The notes under the pieces: model-generated
Seen by the model: only the letters and a program-made list of their open reading frames with translations
Told to the model about the DNA's origin: nothing
The model's database searches: none
Program-made: the position numbers and the translations under genes
In this document: positions 1-11,500 of the stretch, one piece after another
Position numbering within the stretch: the first letter of the stretch is position 1
Layout: each line of letters starts with the position of its first letter
Assembly: GCA_964057225.1 (NCBI GenBank)
Contig: OZ059895.1
Span: 7,812,001-7,876,000, forward strand
DNA from: Auanema rhodensis
Taxonomy: Eukaryota; Nematoda; Chromadorea; Rhabditida; Rhabditidae
Direction: 5' to 3'
DNA length: 64,000 bases

Positions 1-498
1 GAAACTTACTCAGTTTACTTTCATTAAATTCGTTATTGCCAAACTATATGATAAGATTAGCTTAATTTATGAGGATGTGCCGATCTTCGAACAACTTTAT
101 GTGGTGATTTGTGATGCATGAAAATGACTCTTCATCTCATCGAGTCATCAGAATTGTCAACAGTATTTCTTGATGGAGGGTTAAATGGCGCCAAATATCC
201 ATATTCCCTCACCACCCGTTATTTCTAATAAGATATATAGATGACATAACATGAGAACGTTCGTTAGTAACAGAAACAATACTAGTTGATGAGTGAATTC
301 CAAATAATAGTCATAGCAGCACCATAAGTAAACGAAACGCTTTACTTCTACTGGTCAACTGAGAAGATGAGTTAGTAGTGTTGAAATAGAAGTAGATTTT
401 AGAATGCGCTTTAACAGAATATTACGCCTAAAGGATGAAAAACAAAAAATATCCAATTATTTGATCAATCTCTGTTAAAAAAAAACAAATTCTTTCAG

Positions 499-1519
499 GC
501 AAGTCGAAAAATTGGTCACTGGTGGTCGAGTACGCTTGAACGACGATGTCTGCACTAAGAAATCATACAACGTTAGATTCTTTAATTTTATTTTTAATTT
601 CGTCTTCTCCTAAAAAATCACCTGATTCGACACAAAAATTGCAATATATGTGATTACTTTACAAGTTCTTGGATGCCGTCGTATGCTTTGCTATTTTCTT
701 TTCCCCTTTGCTTACTCAGATGACGTTATTGATATTGAAAATTCATAGTCAAGCTTCTCAGTAAGGTTTTCTAGTTAACCTCATTAGTTTGACCTCGTTC
801 TATCTAATGAGCATCATATTCATCTGTAAAGGCGCGGTTGGTGATCAAATTACTGACCAAATCGAACTACCGTGAAGAAGAACATTGTATTTACATTATC
901 TCTTCAGTTATTTAAAAAAGTAGAAGTTGACTGTTGAATGATGTTTTGCATTTGGGAACTCAATATTCACCCACATTAAGTTATTTTTAAATCAAGTAGA
1001 GAGGAAGCGAGATCTGGTGTTAGAACTCAAAGGATAAGCAAATCCGTTCACAATTATATTACGAGGGAGGGGTAACAACTTAGCTAGAAACAATACAATC
1101 TAAAAATCAATGGCAAATTATTGGAAAAGGAAAAGTAGCTGGTTTGTGAATTTTTTAGGAAGTCAGCTTTTTAGTTTTTTGTCGGCTTCTGTGTAAACAT
1201 TTCCCACTGTTTATGAAAACAGCAAACTTTTTTATGAGAATAATGTTCTGATTTTTGCTAATTATATCGGAGATGTTTAATGCTCTTTGAATCATTTAGG
1301 TTCAACGTGAGGACGTCATCGACGTTTGGGCAGGCCCGTTCCCAGAAAACAAAGAATTAGCAGAAGTTGAAAGAACTGAGGTTGTCTTATAAGGTTAGAC
1401 TTGGAGTTTAATCATTTTCTAATCAGATTGTGGATTATGATATAACAGATAAAGGATATGAATATACCGTTAAATCATGGAAGAAATTTGTGGTTCCGAA
1501 CTGGCGCGGTGGATCTTAG
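499..1519 (+). CDS. mtres1: S4-domain RNA-binding protein, MTRES1/C6orf203-like, 3' exons
   Basis: Three exons are readable: 499-571, 1300-1380 and 1427-1519 (TAG). The first contains VEKLVTGGRVRLNDDV, a typical S4 RNA-binding hairpin; the second continues VQREDVIDVWAGPF; the third ends KSWKKFVVPNWRGGS. In human MTRES1 the S4 domain is likewise followed by a short charged C-terminal tail with an RRWKSLKLP-like end, which is why I prefer this family to pseudouridine synthases or ribosomal S4. MTRES1 is a mitochondrial RNA-binding factor that supports mitochondrial transcription and ribosome rescue. The middle exon must end at GAG 1380 (donor GTTGTC) because reading on meets TAA at 1390. The upstream exon(s) could not be joined; a piece reading MRFNRILR near 403-426 may be the start of the S4 fold but has no clean donor. 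5' end therefore partial. Confidence 0.68.
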
Positions 1520-2239
1520 GACATATACAATTAGCACTTTACAATTATATTACTTAGATTTAGATTTTTTTATATTTTTCTTTTATTTTTTTGTTTTTCT
1601 GTTTTGCTGCGTTTATATGTTAATGAAAACTGACAACGCATCGTTGTAGTTAAACTAGTGATGGCATAGCTCCGCAAATTTCAACATTAGAGCTAATGGG
1701 AGGTCGAAGGTCTGCCTTCTGAAGCAATCGTAGCTTATCCTTTGTTTTTCGTCGTTGAAGCTCACTAACCAACTATAGAAGCTATTCTGAATACGCAAAT
1801 GGATGGTGAAACATAGATAAAGAGAGCGCTGGTGGGCTCATTAGCTATAACCGTATTTCTCATTTAGTTATTTGTCTCATGCCATCCTTATCTTCCTAAT
1901 TTTTCAAATTATTTGAAAAGGCCATCTTTACTTATATCCTTTTTCGAAGTATATAAATTAAAAAAGAGGTAACTTCCCTTCAGTTACAGCCTAGGCCTAG
2001 GCAAGACTTAGACAACCGTGAAGAAACATGGACACAGAAGCAATGTGTCTTGACGTCATCTCTTTCAACTGAGGACACGAACTGACTCCGCCTTCAAACA
2101 AGCTCAATTCCAACTGGGCATAGGGGGAGGAGTTGTGATAGATCCTTTTCTTCTGCTCTCTTCCCTTCCCTTCTCTCTATTTCGTATCAGAGCTTGAAAA
2201 GGTCTGTCTCTTTTCAGCTTCATTTCATACTGAGACACG
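1520..2239. other. Intergenic/promoter region before the NLP-15 gene
   Basis: No coding exon seen. The right half is less A+T-rich than its surroundings and pyrimidine-rich (2140-2220), holds a CRE palindrome at 2051-2058, and ends in TTTTCAG at 2211-2217, 22 bases before the NLP-15 start codon, which would suit spliced-leader addition. Confidence 0.5.
2051..2058. promoter_or_regulatory. CRE-type palindrome TGACGTCA upstream of nlp-15
   Basis: A perfect TGACGTCA, the full-site CREB/bZIP element, lies 182 bp upstream of the neuropeptide start codon. Full CREs are rare by chance in DNA this A+T-rich, and CREB control of neuropeptide genes is well known in animals. Function here is inferred only. 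Confidence 0.4.
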
Positions 2240-5200
2240 ATGGTGGAGATGGTTGCTGTTTCTAACTACGCCAGAATACTTATTCTTCTTGCTTGCACCG
2301 TAAGTCAATCTTATTCATATTTCTCCTCATTCTGTTTGAGTTTTTTCTTCTGTTTCTTATTGCCAAATATCTCTTGTGTATTCTTCTTCCCTATTAGCAT
2401 GATTAAGAGATATCGTGATCTTGTCATCTTAACCAGGTGAATCTTATTCTCTGGATCCATGTTTCTTATGGAGATATTAGCAGTCGGAAGATATTTGACC
2501 TCAGGTCTCGTGGACCTTGTGTTTTCGAAAAATTAGTTTTCGTCTCATTGCTCCTTCATTCTCAATCATTGGACGACCTCCTGAGGTTCAATTGGTGTCT
2601 TTTCGATCAGAAAATGTCTTTTCGACGTATAAAGCATAAGATCAAGAGATAGCTCCTATCCATTTTGCCGTCACTACATCGTTGGTCTAATGAAAACTCT
2701 CTGGCATGTAAGCTGATTTCCTTGTCGTTAATTTTCGCTCTTTTTCCATCAAATTGAAATCTTTTATAGATTAAGAAAGAGTAGAAGTGGAATAGAGAAG
2801 TATAAGAGGAATATTTTGTTCCTGTTTGTTTCCTATCCATTTTAGAGCCAACTCGAAGTAGTGATTGGACTAATATCGTTTGATCCAGCTAGTCAAAATA
2901 ATTATTTATAACCAAATCAAAATGCATATAATTTCTTTGAACATATGAAAACGGAGAGAAGAAAAATTTTGTTGCTGGCTTAAGAGAAAGAGCTGCTGCT
3001 CGTTGTCTTTTTTGCTCATTATTTCATGCTTGGAGATTTGTGTGGAACCCAGGAAAAAAACGGCAGAAAAAAAGGCCTTTTAACGACATTAGTGGCACTT
3101 TTTCTAAACGTTTTAAGCGCGAATGGTCAAGTCTTAGAATCCTGAAACAGCAGATAACGTTCAAAACTTCTCTGCAGGAGAACAAAGACATTAAGACAAA
3201 TAAGTATATGAATCCATTACAATTTTAATGTTTCTTTACCCCCATTTCATCCTAAACTAATAAGTTTTGCTTTTGATAGCTTCAATTGAATACCAATTAG
3301 TACACTACTGAATGTTGAAATTCAGAAACTTGTATTTATTCAAAACTGCACATGGGGACAAAATATTTAGAGCATACCTAAATGAGTTCATTTTTAAGAA
3401 AAAAAAGTGATGCCACGTGAACGTGAAAGCAAGTAGAAATAAAAACAAACTAAACTTTAGTGGATTATCTTGCATCTTCCTAATGAAGTAGGCACTTCAA
3501 ATGGATTATCAAATTTTCAATTGGTATCTCAATAGAAATTATTCATATGATTGCTCAACACAATCGTTTTCAGATATGCACAAAACAAAGTATGTTTGAA
3601 ACAACTGAAATTCTTTTTTTTTACAATTCCTTCATAATTATTATCAGTTTTTGTTGATTAGATCATATAAACAGGCACATATATACAAATATAATTTATA
3701 TAATATAACTATTTATTCTTAGACATTAAATACACCTTTTAAATTTCAAATAATGCATTATTTGAAATGAGTATTTATGATTGATTGACTTCCTCGAGTT
3801 TTCAAATGACTAATATTGTTTTTTTTTAGCACCTAAAAACACTTTTTCATATTATCCATGAATAGAATATATAACACAAAACAAAATAATTCAAAAAATT
3901 AGTTAAATCAAAGTTATACAAATTTTCTCCAACCCTCCCACCCCCGCCGAAAAGGCCTTATTCAATTCTCGTCTTCTGATATAGAGTGCGTTCTATATTT
4001 ACTTTTTGCATTTCGTTACTACTTCTTAATCTGTTTCCCTACTATCTTTATGCCATTCAGGATGGTTTAGTATAAGCTATGTTGACTTATAACTTTTATA
4101 AATAGTTTCTTATGTTTCAAGAATATCAATTGAAACTCGGAAACTTTATTCATGACGACAACATGCATTCTGAACTTTAAATTTAGAAAAAAAAGTTTGT
4201 GTTGTATCTGTAATTATGCTTTCTAGAAAGCTAATCCAAAATATTTTTCATTCATCGCATCTCACACGCTGGGTAACGGAATGCTGGAAGAAAATTTGGA
4301 AAATGACTACTAAACTCTATTGAAAACCTGATGGCAATGAAGTAAAATGTGTATGCCCCTGCATACTTGTTTTTCTTATAAACACAACAAGGATCTCATT
4401 AAAAGAAGTTGTCGAAATAATTTCAAATCAAAACATTATTATATCCTCAACGTGTTGTATTTATAATTAACTTATAATTCCAAGAATGCAAAATTTTTTC
4501 ATTTTATAGAGAAAAGATATGTTTTTTCTCATTTTCAAATCTTTTTGTAAGTGCTTTGACCGAATACCTTTAAATGTCCTTTGCTTTTCGAAAATAAGCA
4601 TCATTTGATGGAAAAAATCTAGAATTTATGATACAGCTTTTATTTTGAGCACAACAATTTTTTAAAACATTCAGAAGGACAGAAAAACTAAGAAAATTTG
4701 CAAAAAATTGAGATTCTCTTCTTTTAAATTACGCAAAATGTGTCCCTGGTGAATAATTAATTTAATCTTTTAAATGCTATGTTGAAGGTAATCTTTAAAA
4801 AAAATTTTTTTCGAGCTAACTTTACTAATATATGCTAAAACAATGGGTTATATATATATATATATATATATAATTATTAAAACAACTTCTGGATAAATGA
4901 GCACGAAAAATGGTTTGTTTGTTTGCCTCGAAATCAACATTTAAAATAGTCGACGACTTATTTGCGTGTCGTAATTCAACTAGATCTGCTTTTTCTCTAT
5001 ATATCAATTATAATAATATTTAAATATAAAGAGAAAAAGAAAAAGTTTAATATAAATATGTTTGTTATGATGTAATAAGCAATTTATAATATAATATTAT
5101 ATCATATACATAATATTCCCACGATGCTAAACTAAATGAACAGCATAGTTTTTTTTTCTCAAAAGAAAGAGAAAGAATACAAAAAAAAACATAATTTATC

Positions 5201-5609
5201 ATATGCTACTTCCAAATTTTACTTAATTTTTCAGCATTTTCTCACTACTGACCGTCAAAACAAAAAGTATTCAGTTTACATGTATAACTTATAACAATAG
5301 CATATCTTCCTTTTCACCTTTTAACTCAACTTTCAACGTAGAGTAAAAGTTTTTTTGTTCCGCTTCGGAAAGGTAATTCTGTTGAACGACATTGGAATTG
5401 AAGGATGAAATAATATAAGATATATATATTATATATTAGCAGAGTTGAGCGCATAATCAGCTTCTGAAACTTAACTAAGCTAATTTTATGTTCTGAAACT
5501 CAATGTCAATTACCATCATCATACTATTGCTTTCAAGAGCATACAGAATTAACGAGAGAATATACGCTCTCTTTCTCTTTCTCACTCTTTCTCACTCTTT
5601 CTCTCTCTT

Positions 5610-5670
<61 letters not shown>

Positions 5671-7192
5671 TCACCCTTTATTTCTAATTTTGATACATAT
5701 ACAATACTAGAAATATCTTCTTTGCTATTAGACTACATCTTGTTGCAACACAATGCACAAGTGTGGTAGAAATAACTTTGAGATTAAGAGTCCATAAACG
5801 TAGGTGAGTTAATGGAATACTCTCCGCGTTGTTTTATTGCCTGAGGGTTCAGCTGTTAGTTTAGTAGTTTATGTGCTTTATAAGTCCTATTGCTATATAG
5901 CATGGAAAAACTTCTGCATAAATCTCCTTATATTTTTTTTTTGAATTCTTTAGGGTGTTGACGATGTGCGAACAGTCTTAGTTTATATCCTCTTACAAAT
6001 TTTAAGAACTTGCGTCATAACTTTACTAAAAAAAGTTTTTTCTCCAAAATTTTTATAAAAAGCACTACTATATCTGCATAGATAATATTCCAAAAATATA
6101 GTACAATGAGGTTTTAAAACAATATTTGAATTTTTAGGCTGCTGTTCTATGTGCTCCAACGCTTGACAGTACTTCAAGGCATAAACGCTCATTTGATTCT
6201 TTCGTAAGTAATTAGAGTCACTTTCAGACTTTCAAAATGTTTTAAAGTTATAAAAGAACACTCTGAACTTTTAAATGTTTTTACTGCTTATAAAATTTTC
6301 ATTTTCAGACAGGGGCCGGCTTTACTGGGTTGGATAAGAGGTCATTCGATTCATTTGTAAGTTAAATCTTCAAAAGAAAAAAAAAGCATTATATTATAGA
6401 CTGGAGCAGGATTTACTGGTTTGGATAAAAGGGCATTTGATTCTCTGGTTTGTTTAATTTCCTTATATTGCATGAACATTTATCAATTGGCATCCCTCAC
6501 TTCCGAATTTTCTGACAACATACAATCTTCTTTTCAATTTTTTTAGCAAAATTTTCTGGAATGATAGCTTTGAAGCCTCACAGTTTTTATAAAAAGTAAA
6601 AAGATTAATTTCAGGCTGGATCTGGTTTAACTCCATTCAATAAGCGTGCTTTTGACAATTTTGGTTCAGGTAGATTCGGTGGATTTGACAAAAGGGCATT
6701 TGATTCAATGGTACGTTTTTAAAAAATTAGCAGGGTACTTTACACTGTGAAGCATAGCATTTCAAATTTTTTAAAATATTGAAATATTAAAAGTAAAAAA
6801 TAGGGTAAACAACACGAACAACCCAACACTTCTTAAAACAAGCTTAAAACGAATGAAAATTCAGTCAATATGCAAAGTAATAAGTAAAAAAGTGAAAAAG
6901 TATTAGTATTAGCATTGTGCACAGGATGAATTCCATTGAAAATATCAAAGCAGAACATATTTAGAAAAATTAAGCAGTTTATATTTGAACATAAAATGAT
7001 TGAAAACCAAATGTGCAAAAATAGAAAGATTGATATATTATATTTAAACTAATATTCAGGCTGGTCATGGATTTTCCGGTTTCGATAAGAGAGCTTTTGA
7101 CTCATTGGTACGTTTCATTCGAAATATAAATAACAAATTATTCTTTTTAGGCAGGCAGTGGATTTGAAGCTTTCAACAAAAGATCCATGTGA
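2240..7192 (+). CDS. nlp-15: Orcokinin-type neuropeptide precursor, NLP-15-like
   Basis: Seven exons: 2240-2299, 6138-6203, 6309-6356, 6400-6447, 6615-6710, 7060-7107, 7151-7192 (TGA); 135 residues. Exon 1 starts the signal peptide (hydrophobic ARILILLACT) and exon 2 finishes it (AAVLCAP) before the first KR site. Six peptides are separated by KR dibasic sites: SFDSFTGAGFTGLD twice, AFDSLAGSGLTPFN, AFDNFGSGRFGGFD, AFDSMAGHGFSGFD and AFDSLAGSGFEAFN, ending KRSM. The AFDSLAGSGF pattern is that of C. elegans NLP-15, a member of the orcokinin family; none has an amidation glycine before KR, as expected of that family. The product should be secreted from dense-core vesicles of neurons. All introns are phase 0, and all but one peptide straddles an exon junction. 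Intron 1 is unusually long (about 3.8 kb) and holds a 26-bp palindrome and CT/TA microsatellites. A CRE lies upstream at 2051. Confidence 0.93.
3743..3768. repeat. Perfect 26-bp palindrome in nlp-15 intron 1
   Basis: The half-site ATTTCAAATAATG is followed immediately by its exact reverse complement, with no spacer. It could extrude as a cruciform or bind a dimeric factor; no function is known to me. Confidence 0.8.
4849..4872. repeat. (TA)n microsatellite
   Basis: Twelve uninterrupted TA units inside nlp-15 intron 1. Confidence 0.9.
5568..5668. repeat. (CT)n-rich microsatellite
   Basis: About 100 bp of CT repeats interrupted by TTTCTC and ACTC units, inside nlp-15 intron 1. It makes a spurious serine/leucine open frame on the + strand. 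Confidence 0.9.
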
Positions 7193-7724
7193 AGAAGAAA
7201 TACTACAACATTACGTGAGTACTCTGACAGCTAATTAACAGCAATAACATGAATGTTACAGATAGCTTGTAGATGTGGTCATATCTCCTCTTCTCAGAAA
7301 AATTACACCGAAAACCACCTTTGATCTCAACTAAGCAAATAGACGAATATCCGGAAATTGATTTGTGAAGGATTATGTAATTATGTGTGAAAATGAAAGA
7401 TTGTTAACATATTAAAGAAAAAACAAGACAAAGATAGAATCTGTTTTATTTTTACAAAGAAAGTATACCCATACTCAAAGAATTTTATAGCTCTGCTAAA
7501 GAGTGATGATATGAAGACGGCTGTTTTAAAAAAAGGTTGATCATCGAGGTATTCCCGTGACGATATAAGGCATTTAAAAATTGACAATTCACAAAAAACT
7601 AAAATCAACGGTGGGGTTAGAACTCAAACATAGATGGTATATCACAAGGAGAAATATATGAAATAGAAAATCGTGAACAATCATGAAGTATGAACCAATT
7701 TATGACTATGGAGTATAACTTTTC
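7193..7724. other. Convergent 3' region between nlp-15 (+) and BLCAP (-)
   Basis: No gene supported. A 75-codon open frame on the - strand (7381-7608) lies just beyond the BLCAP stop; it lacks recognisable features and is treated as chance or 3' UTR. Confidence 0.5.
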
Positions 7725-8116
7725 CTATATCTTACCTTCCACTTCATTTTTATACACATAGCTGCACATTTCTCCATTTGCAACCTTATGACAAGTAGGC
7801 CAAAATATACACCTAAAGAAAGACAGTAACAAGAAAGTTAATAGGAATTACCTGTCTGGATCAGAGTAGCAAATCAAACCCAAAGCGATAAAAAAGACAA
7901 GAGAGCATATATGACAAGGTCTGAATAATCAAAACATAGGAAACATTAGATGATTTGAATAATTAAAATAATAGTTATAACAAAAACCTACCTTCTTTCT
8001 AAAAAGAAACCAATGATATAAAACCACATAAATAAAGCTTGTTCAAGTAAAAATGAAGGATGAAGCCAGTGTTTAGGTATAAGTAAAACTGGTATTAACC
8101 ATTGAAGACAATACAT
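7725..8116 (-). CDS. BLCAP: BLCAP (bladder cancer-associated protein, BC10) orthologue
   Basis: Three exons read leftwards: 8116-7992, 7920-7852, 7812-7725 (TAG); 93 residues against 87 in mammals. The start MYCLQWLIPVLLIPK is nearly identical to the human N-terminus, and FLLE is followed by a dibasic-Cys pair (RRPCHIC) and ALGLICYS as in BLCAP. Two hydrophobic segments (about residues 5-14 plus 28-39, and 46-60) flank the Cys-rich turn; a short Cys-containing tail follows. BLCAP is a small, highly conserved two-pass membrane protein linked to growth control and apoptosis in mammals, with no firmly known biochemical activity. The last codons (GAG-turn GAAGGTAAGATATAG) could be mistaken for a donor, but the in-frame stop gives the expected length, so I end the protein there. 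The gene is followed on the same strand by nothing and converges on nlp-15. Confidence 0.93.
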
Positions 8117-8556
8117 ATCTAGAAACTCTTATTTCTTTAAAAAGCTTACAATTATTATATTCGAAAACCAAACTTATTTTCAATTCAAAAAATATATAAA
8201 ACTTTTACAATATTTTAAAATAATAAAATTCAACCACCATGTCAGTAGACGCTGTTAAACAGAGTGCGCATCAGTTGTCAACATTAAAATTCATATGTAC
8301 AGAAAACAATATCACTGTATTAATGTATTATTTATGTATTATTTATGAATAATTTGTTTAATTTCTTTGCAAGACAAAATTGTAATAAGAGAAAAGCTTT
8401 ATTGCACATATGTTTAAAACAATATAAATATGTAGATGAGATCATATTATCGGCTAGTAGCAACTGGAAAGGTTTGAGAGCACCCGATTGAGCAAAAGTT
8501 GTTAAAAACATCTCATATATTGCTGCTGAACGAGATTGTCAATGAGCTGTGTTGCG
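8117..8556. other. Spacer between BLCAP start and globin stop (both - strand)
   Basis: A+T-rich, no coding exon seen. It must contain the globin 3' UTR and the BLCAP promoter or spliced-leader site; both genes run leftwards. Confidence 0.4.
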
Positions 8557-11500
8557 TTAAAACTTCAAAGCCGACATTGGCACTTCAATACTTGGGAGAG
8601 ATTGACGTGAAGCCAACATTAATTTTCGCTGAAAATATTACGTTTAACTAATTTGCTATTCTTCGGAAAGTCTTTAGTACCTGCTCATGATGTCCTAATT
8701 TGATCTTTTCTACAACGAAAGCAACGATAAGAGCCCAAGCTTTTCGTACAGTTTCTGATCGACATCTGAAAAATACACATTAATAAGCATTTTTAATAAT
8801 TGAAAGCTCAATAGTATACTGTATGTTGGACTGAACTAGTACCTTTTGTCGCCCCATTCAAGAGTACAATCAATGAATGTTTCTGCTACAATATTCCAAA
8901 GTTTTCCTAAAATTAAAATAAATTCTCTTGAGATACAAGTTTGAGAAAGAATTTTAGTCAATTTCTATTAGTTCATTAAATAGATTGAAGTTATCTCTTT
9001 TTATAAATATTAACCTGTTAATTCTCCTCTCAATAAACGGGCATGCACTTTTCCTATTCTCATCAGCTCATCCGTCATCACTTCCAAATTATACAAATTG
9101 TCAACAACCTGAAAAAAGTATAATTTTCATAATTTTAATCATAATATTGACTTATCAGTACAGAATAATTTAACAAAGTATATTTATGTGAACAGTTCAT
9201 ATTTACTTTTATATGTGCTTCAAGTTAAAATTTGCTTTTTCTTTTTATATTTGCATATAGCTCAAACGGTTGTGTTCATCTTAAATACCTCATGCACATT
9301 TTCTTGCAAAATATTTGAAATAGGCATTATTTGTTTTTATTCACAAACCTGATCAATAAGTTCGGCCATAGCTTTACTATGAGCTTTAATGAAACTGTCA
9401 TGATTTTGAAATTTAGGTGGCAAAGGAACACGTCGAATTTGTTCTTTAACCTACAATATCATAACATATTATAAATACAATAGATTATATGCATAATTAT
9501 ATTGTATGGTATAAACATACCACTGGACTTTTGAAGCATAATCTATGATAAATACTTTGACCAATAACAGTTGGTCCTTTTGTTGTGAATACTTGACGCC
9601 AAAGAGATCTGAAAAAATAATATCAACATTGAGACAATTCCTTTTATTTCTTTTATTCTTACCGAACCAGATGAATTTGAGCTTGAGTTAAAGGAATGAT
9701 AGTTGTGCTCGTACGTCTTCCACACATAGAATGGACAATCTGTAATTAGAACGTGTTATGAAGCGTGTTATAGAAATTGAGACTCACTTGAACATTGCTT
9801 TGTCGACGTTGAGCCATCAGATTTTGACGAGCTTTCTCGCTGGCCGAGTTGCGGCGTGATGCCGTTGCGGTCTCACCATTGGCTGGGATTTCAAAGCTGA
9901 TCTTAAACTTGTCCATATCAGTCCAGTTAAGAAATATTTATTATTTCAAAATAAAAAAAATCTAGATTTTGAATAATCTGAATTCTTTTTATTTATCCGG
10001 ATTTTGTGGAACACCATTAAAAGGTATCGCGTACTCTTTATTTACTAAGATTCGAAAGGCTTTATTTTCAAGAAGAAATCTTTCAAAATCCTTCTAGATA
10101 TCGGATGATTTATATTGTTTTAGAGGAAATAGTTGAAACTAAAATATCGCTGAAAACTAACCGAATATGGCTGATCTTTCAAAATAGGTGCACGTTTGTT
10201 CTCAGTCATTGAACTCATCGTTGTGGTTGTTGCTGATGTTGGGGTTGTAGTGGACAAGCTATTTGCAGTTGAATTAATAGACTGATAATCGGAAAAATTT
10301 GTTGATGGAGTTGTTGTGGCTAAAACGTTTGTCCACTCGATTTCTGGAGGAGGAACAGGTGAACGTCGGTCGTCAAAAAGTATCCGCTGTGGAGATTCGG
10401 CTTCAAATGAGACGTGAACCTGAAGCAATAGCATAAGACGTCATATTGTTGTATACGAGGAAAGCTTGTTAAGAGGCAATACTTAATTTGTTATTTTTTT
10501 TGTTGCCGCATGGAAAGGAGAAGAGAAATTTCTTCAGCAGACCACCGTTATGCTTATTTTATTTCAATTTTTAACAAAATAATGTAATAAAACAAAAAGA
10601 TACAAGGCAAAAATAAATTTATAGCAATAGAAAGACTAAATAAATATAAAATTGAGCTCATATGCAAGAATAGTGGCTACCACACCAGCTGGTTTTATTC
10701 CGGCAACTGAGTTGAATAGTGGTAAAAGTCCGTAAAAATTTGCTGATAACAATGAGAAAATACGAAAAAAAGGTCCAAAAACCATGAATCAAGTCGTTTC
10801 AAAAGATTCTATAGATATCCAAAAGATATTCGATATGTTATATAAATATTTGAAAATTTAAAAATTATTTTAAAACTATACTTTGCATATTATTTCTCAA
10901 CTCATACATTTGAAGCTATCATTTTGAACTATGCTATAATGGTCAGAAAGGAAACGATTGCAAACCCTAACAAGCAAAGTTCATGTATTTCAGTTTTCCA
11001 TAAAAAAAGAAAAGAAGATTCAGTTTGTAACATGACTGCTTGCGTGCTTAATGACTTCCTTCCAAAAGTTGTGACAAACTTCATTAGTATCTTGTAGAAA
11101 AAAATTTAAAATTTAAAAAATGGGTGATCAACTAAGATTTTTGAAATAAAAAAAGATTAACATTGTTTTGTTTTATAAGTGATATATATTTGTTCTCACA
11201 AGAAAAAGAAATTATAGACCCTAAAAAGAATTTTAGCTGTGAAACTGAGGATAAGGGCAAATACATATGTAAGTTGGGATGTGCATTTCAAAAAAGTTGG
11301 TTTAAAAGAACCCTTTTGAGCCTACTTACATATAAAAAATTTGTTTCATGAATGGTTGTGGGTAAATCAGGTTTATCTGTCTCATATGAATTTATACAGC
11401 TTTTCATAAATAAAGAAAATCGAACACGAAAACTCTTATGCAACTAAAGGCAAAAAGGAAGTTTGCCTTCACTCAATGCAACAACGAATACAATTTATTT

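Noticed and set aside
7381-7608. 75-codon - strand open frame next to BLCAP
   Set aside because: BLCAP already ends at an expected length; the extra frame shows no family features.
8437-8458. bantam/miR-58-like sequence (TGAGATCAT at its 5' end, GGCTAGT at its 3' end)
   Set aside because: Seed and end resemble the family, but neither flank offers a matching arm to form a precursor hairpin.
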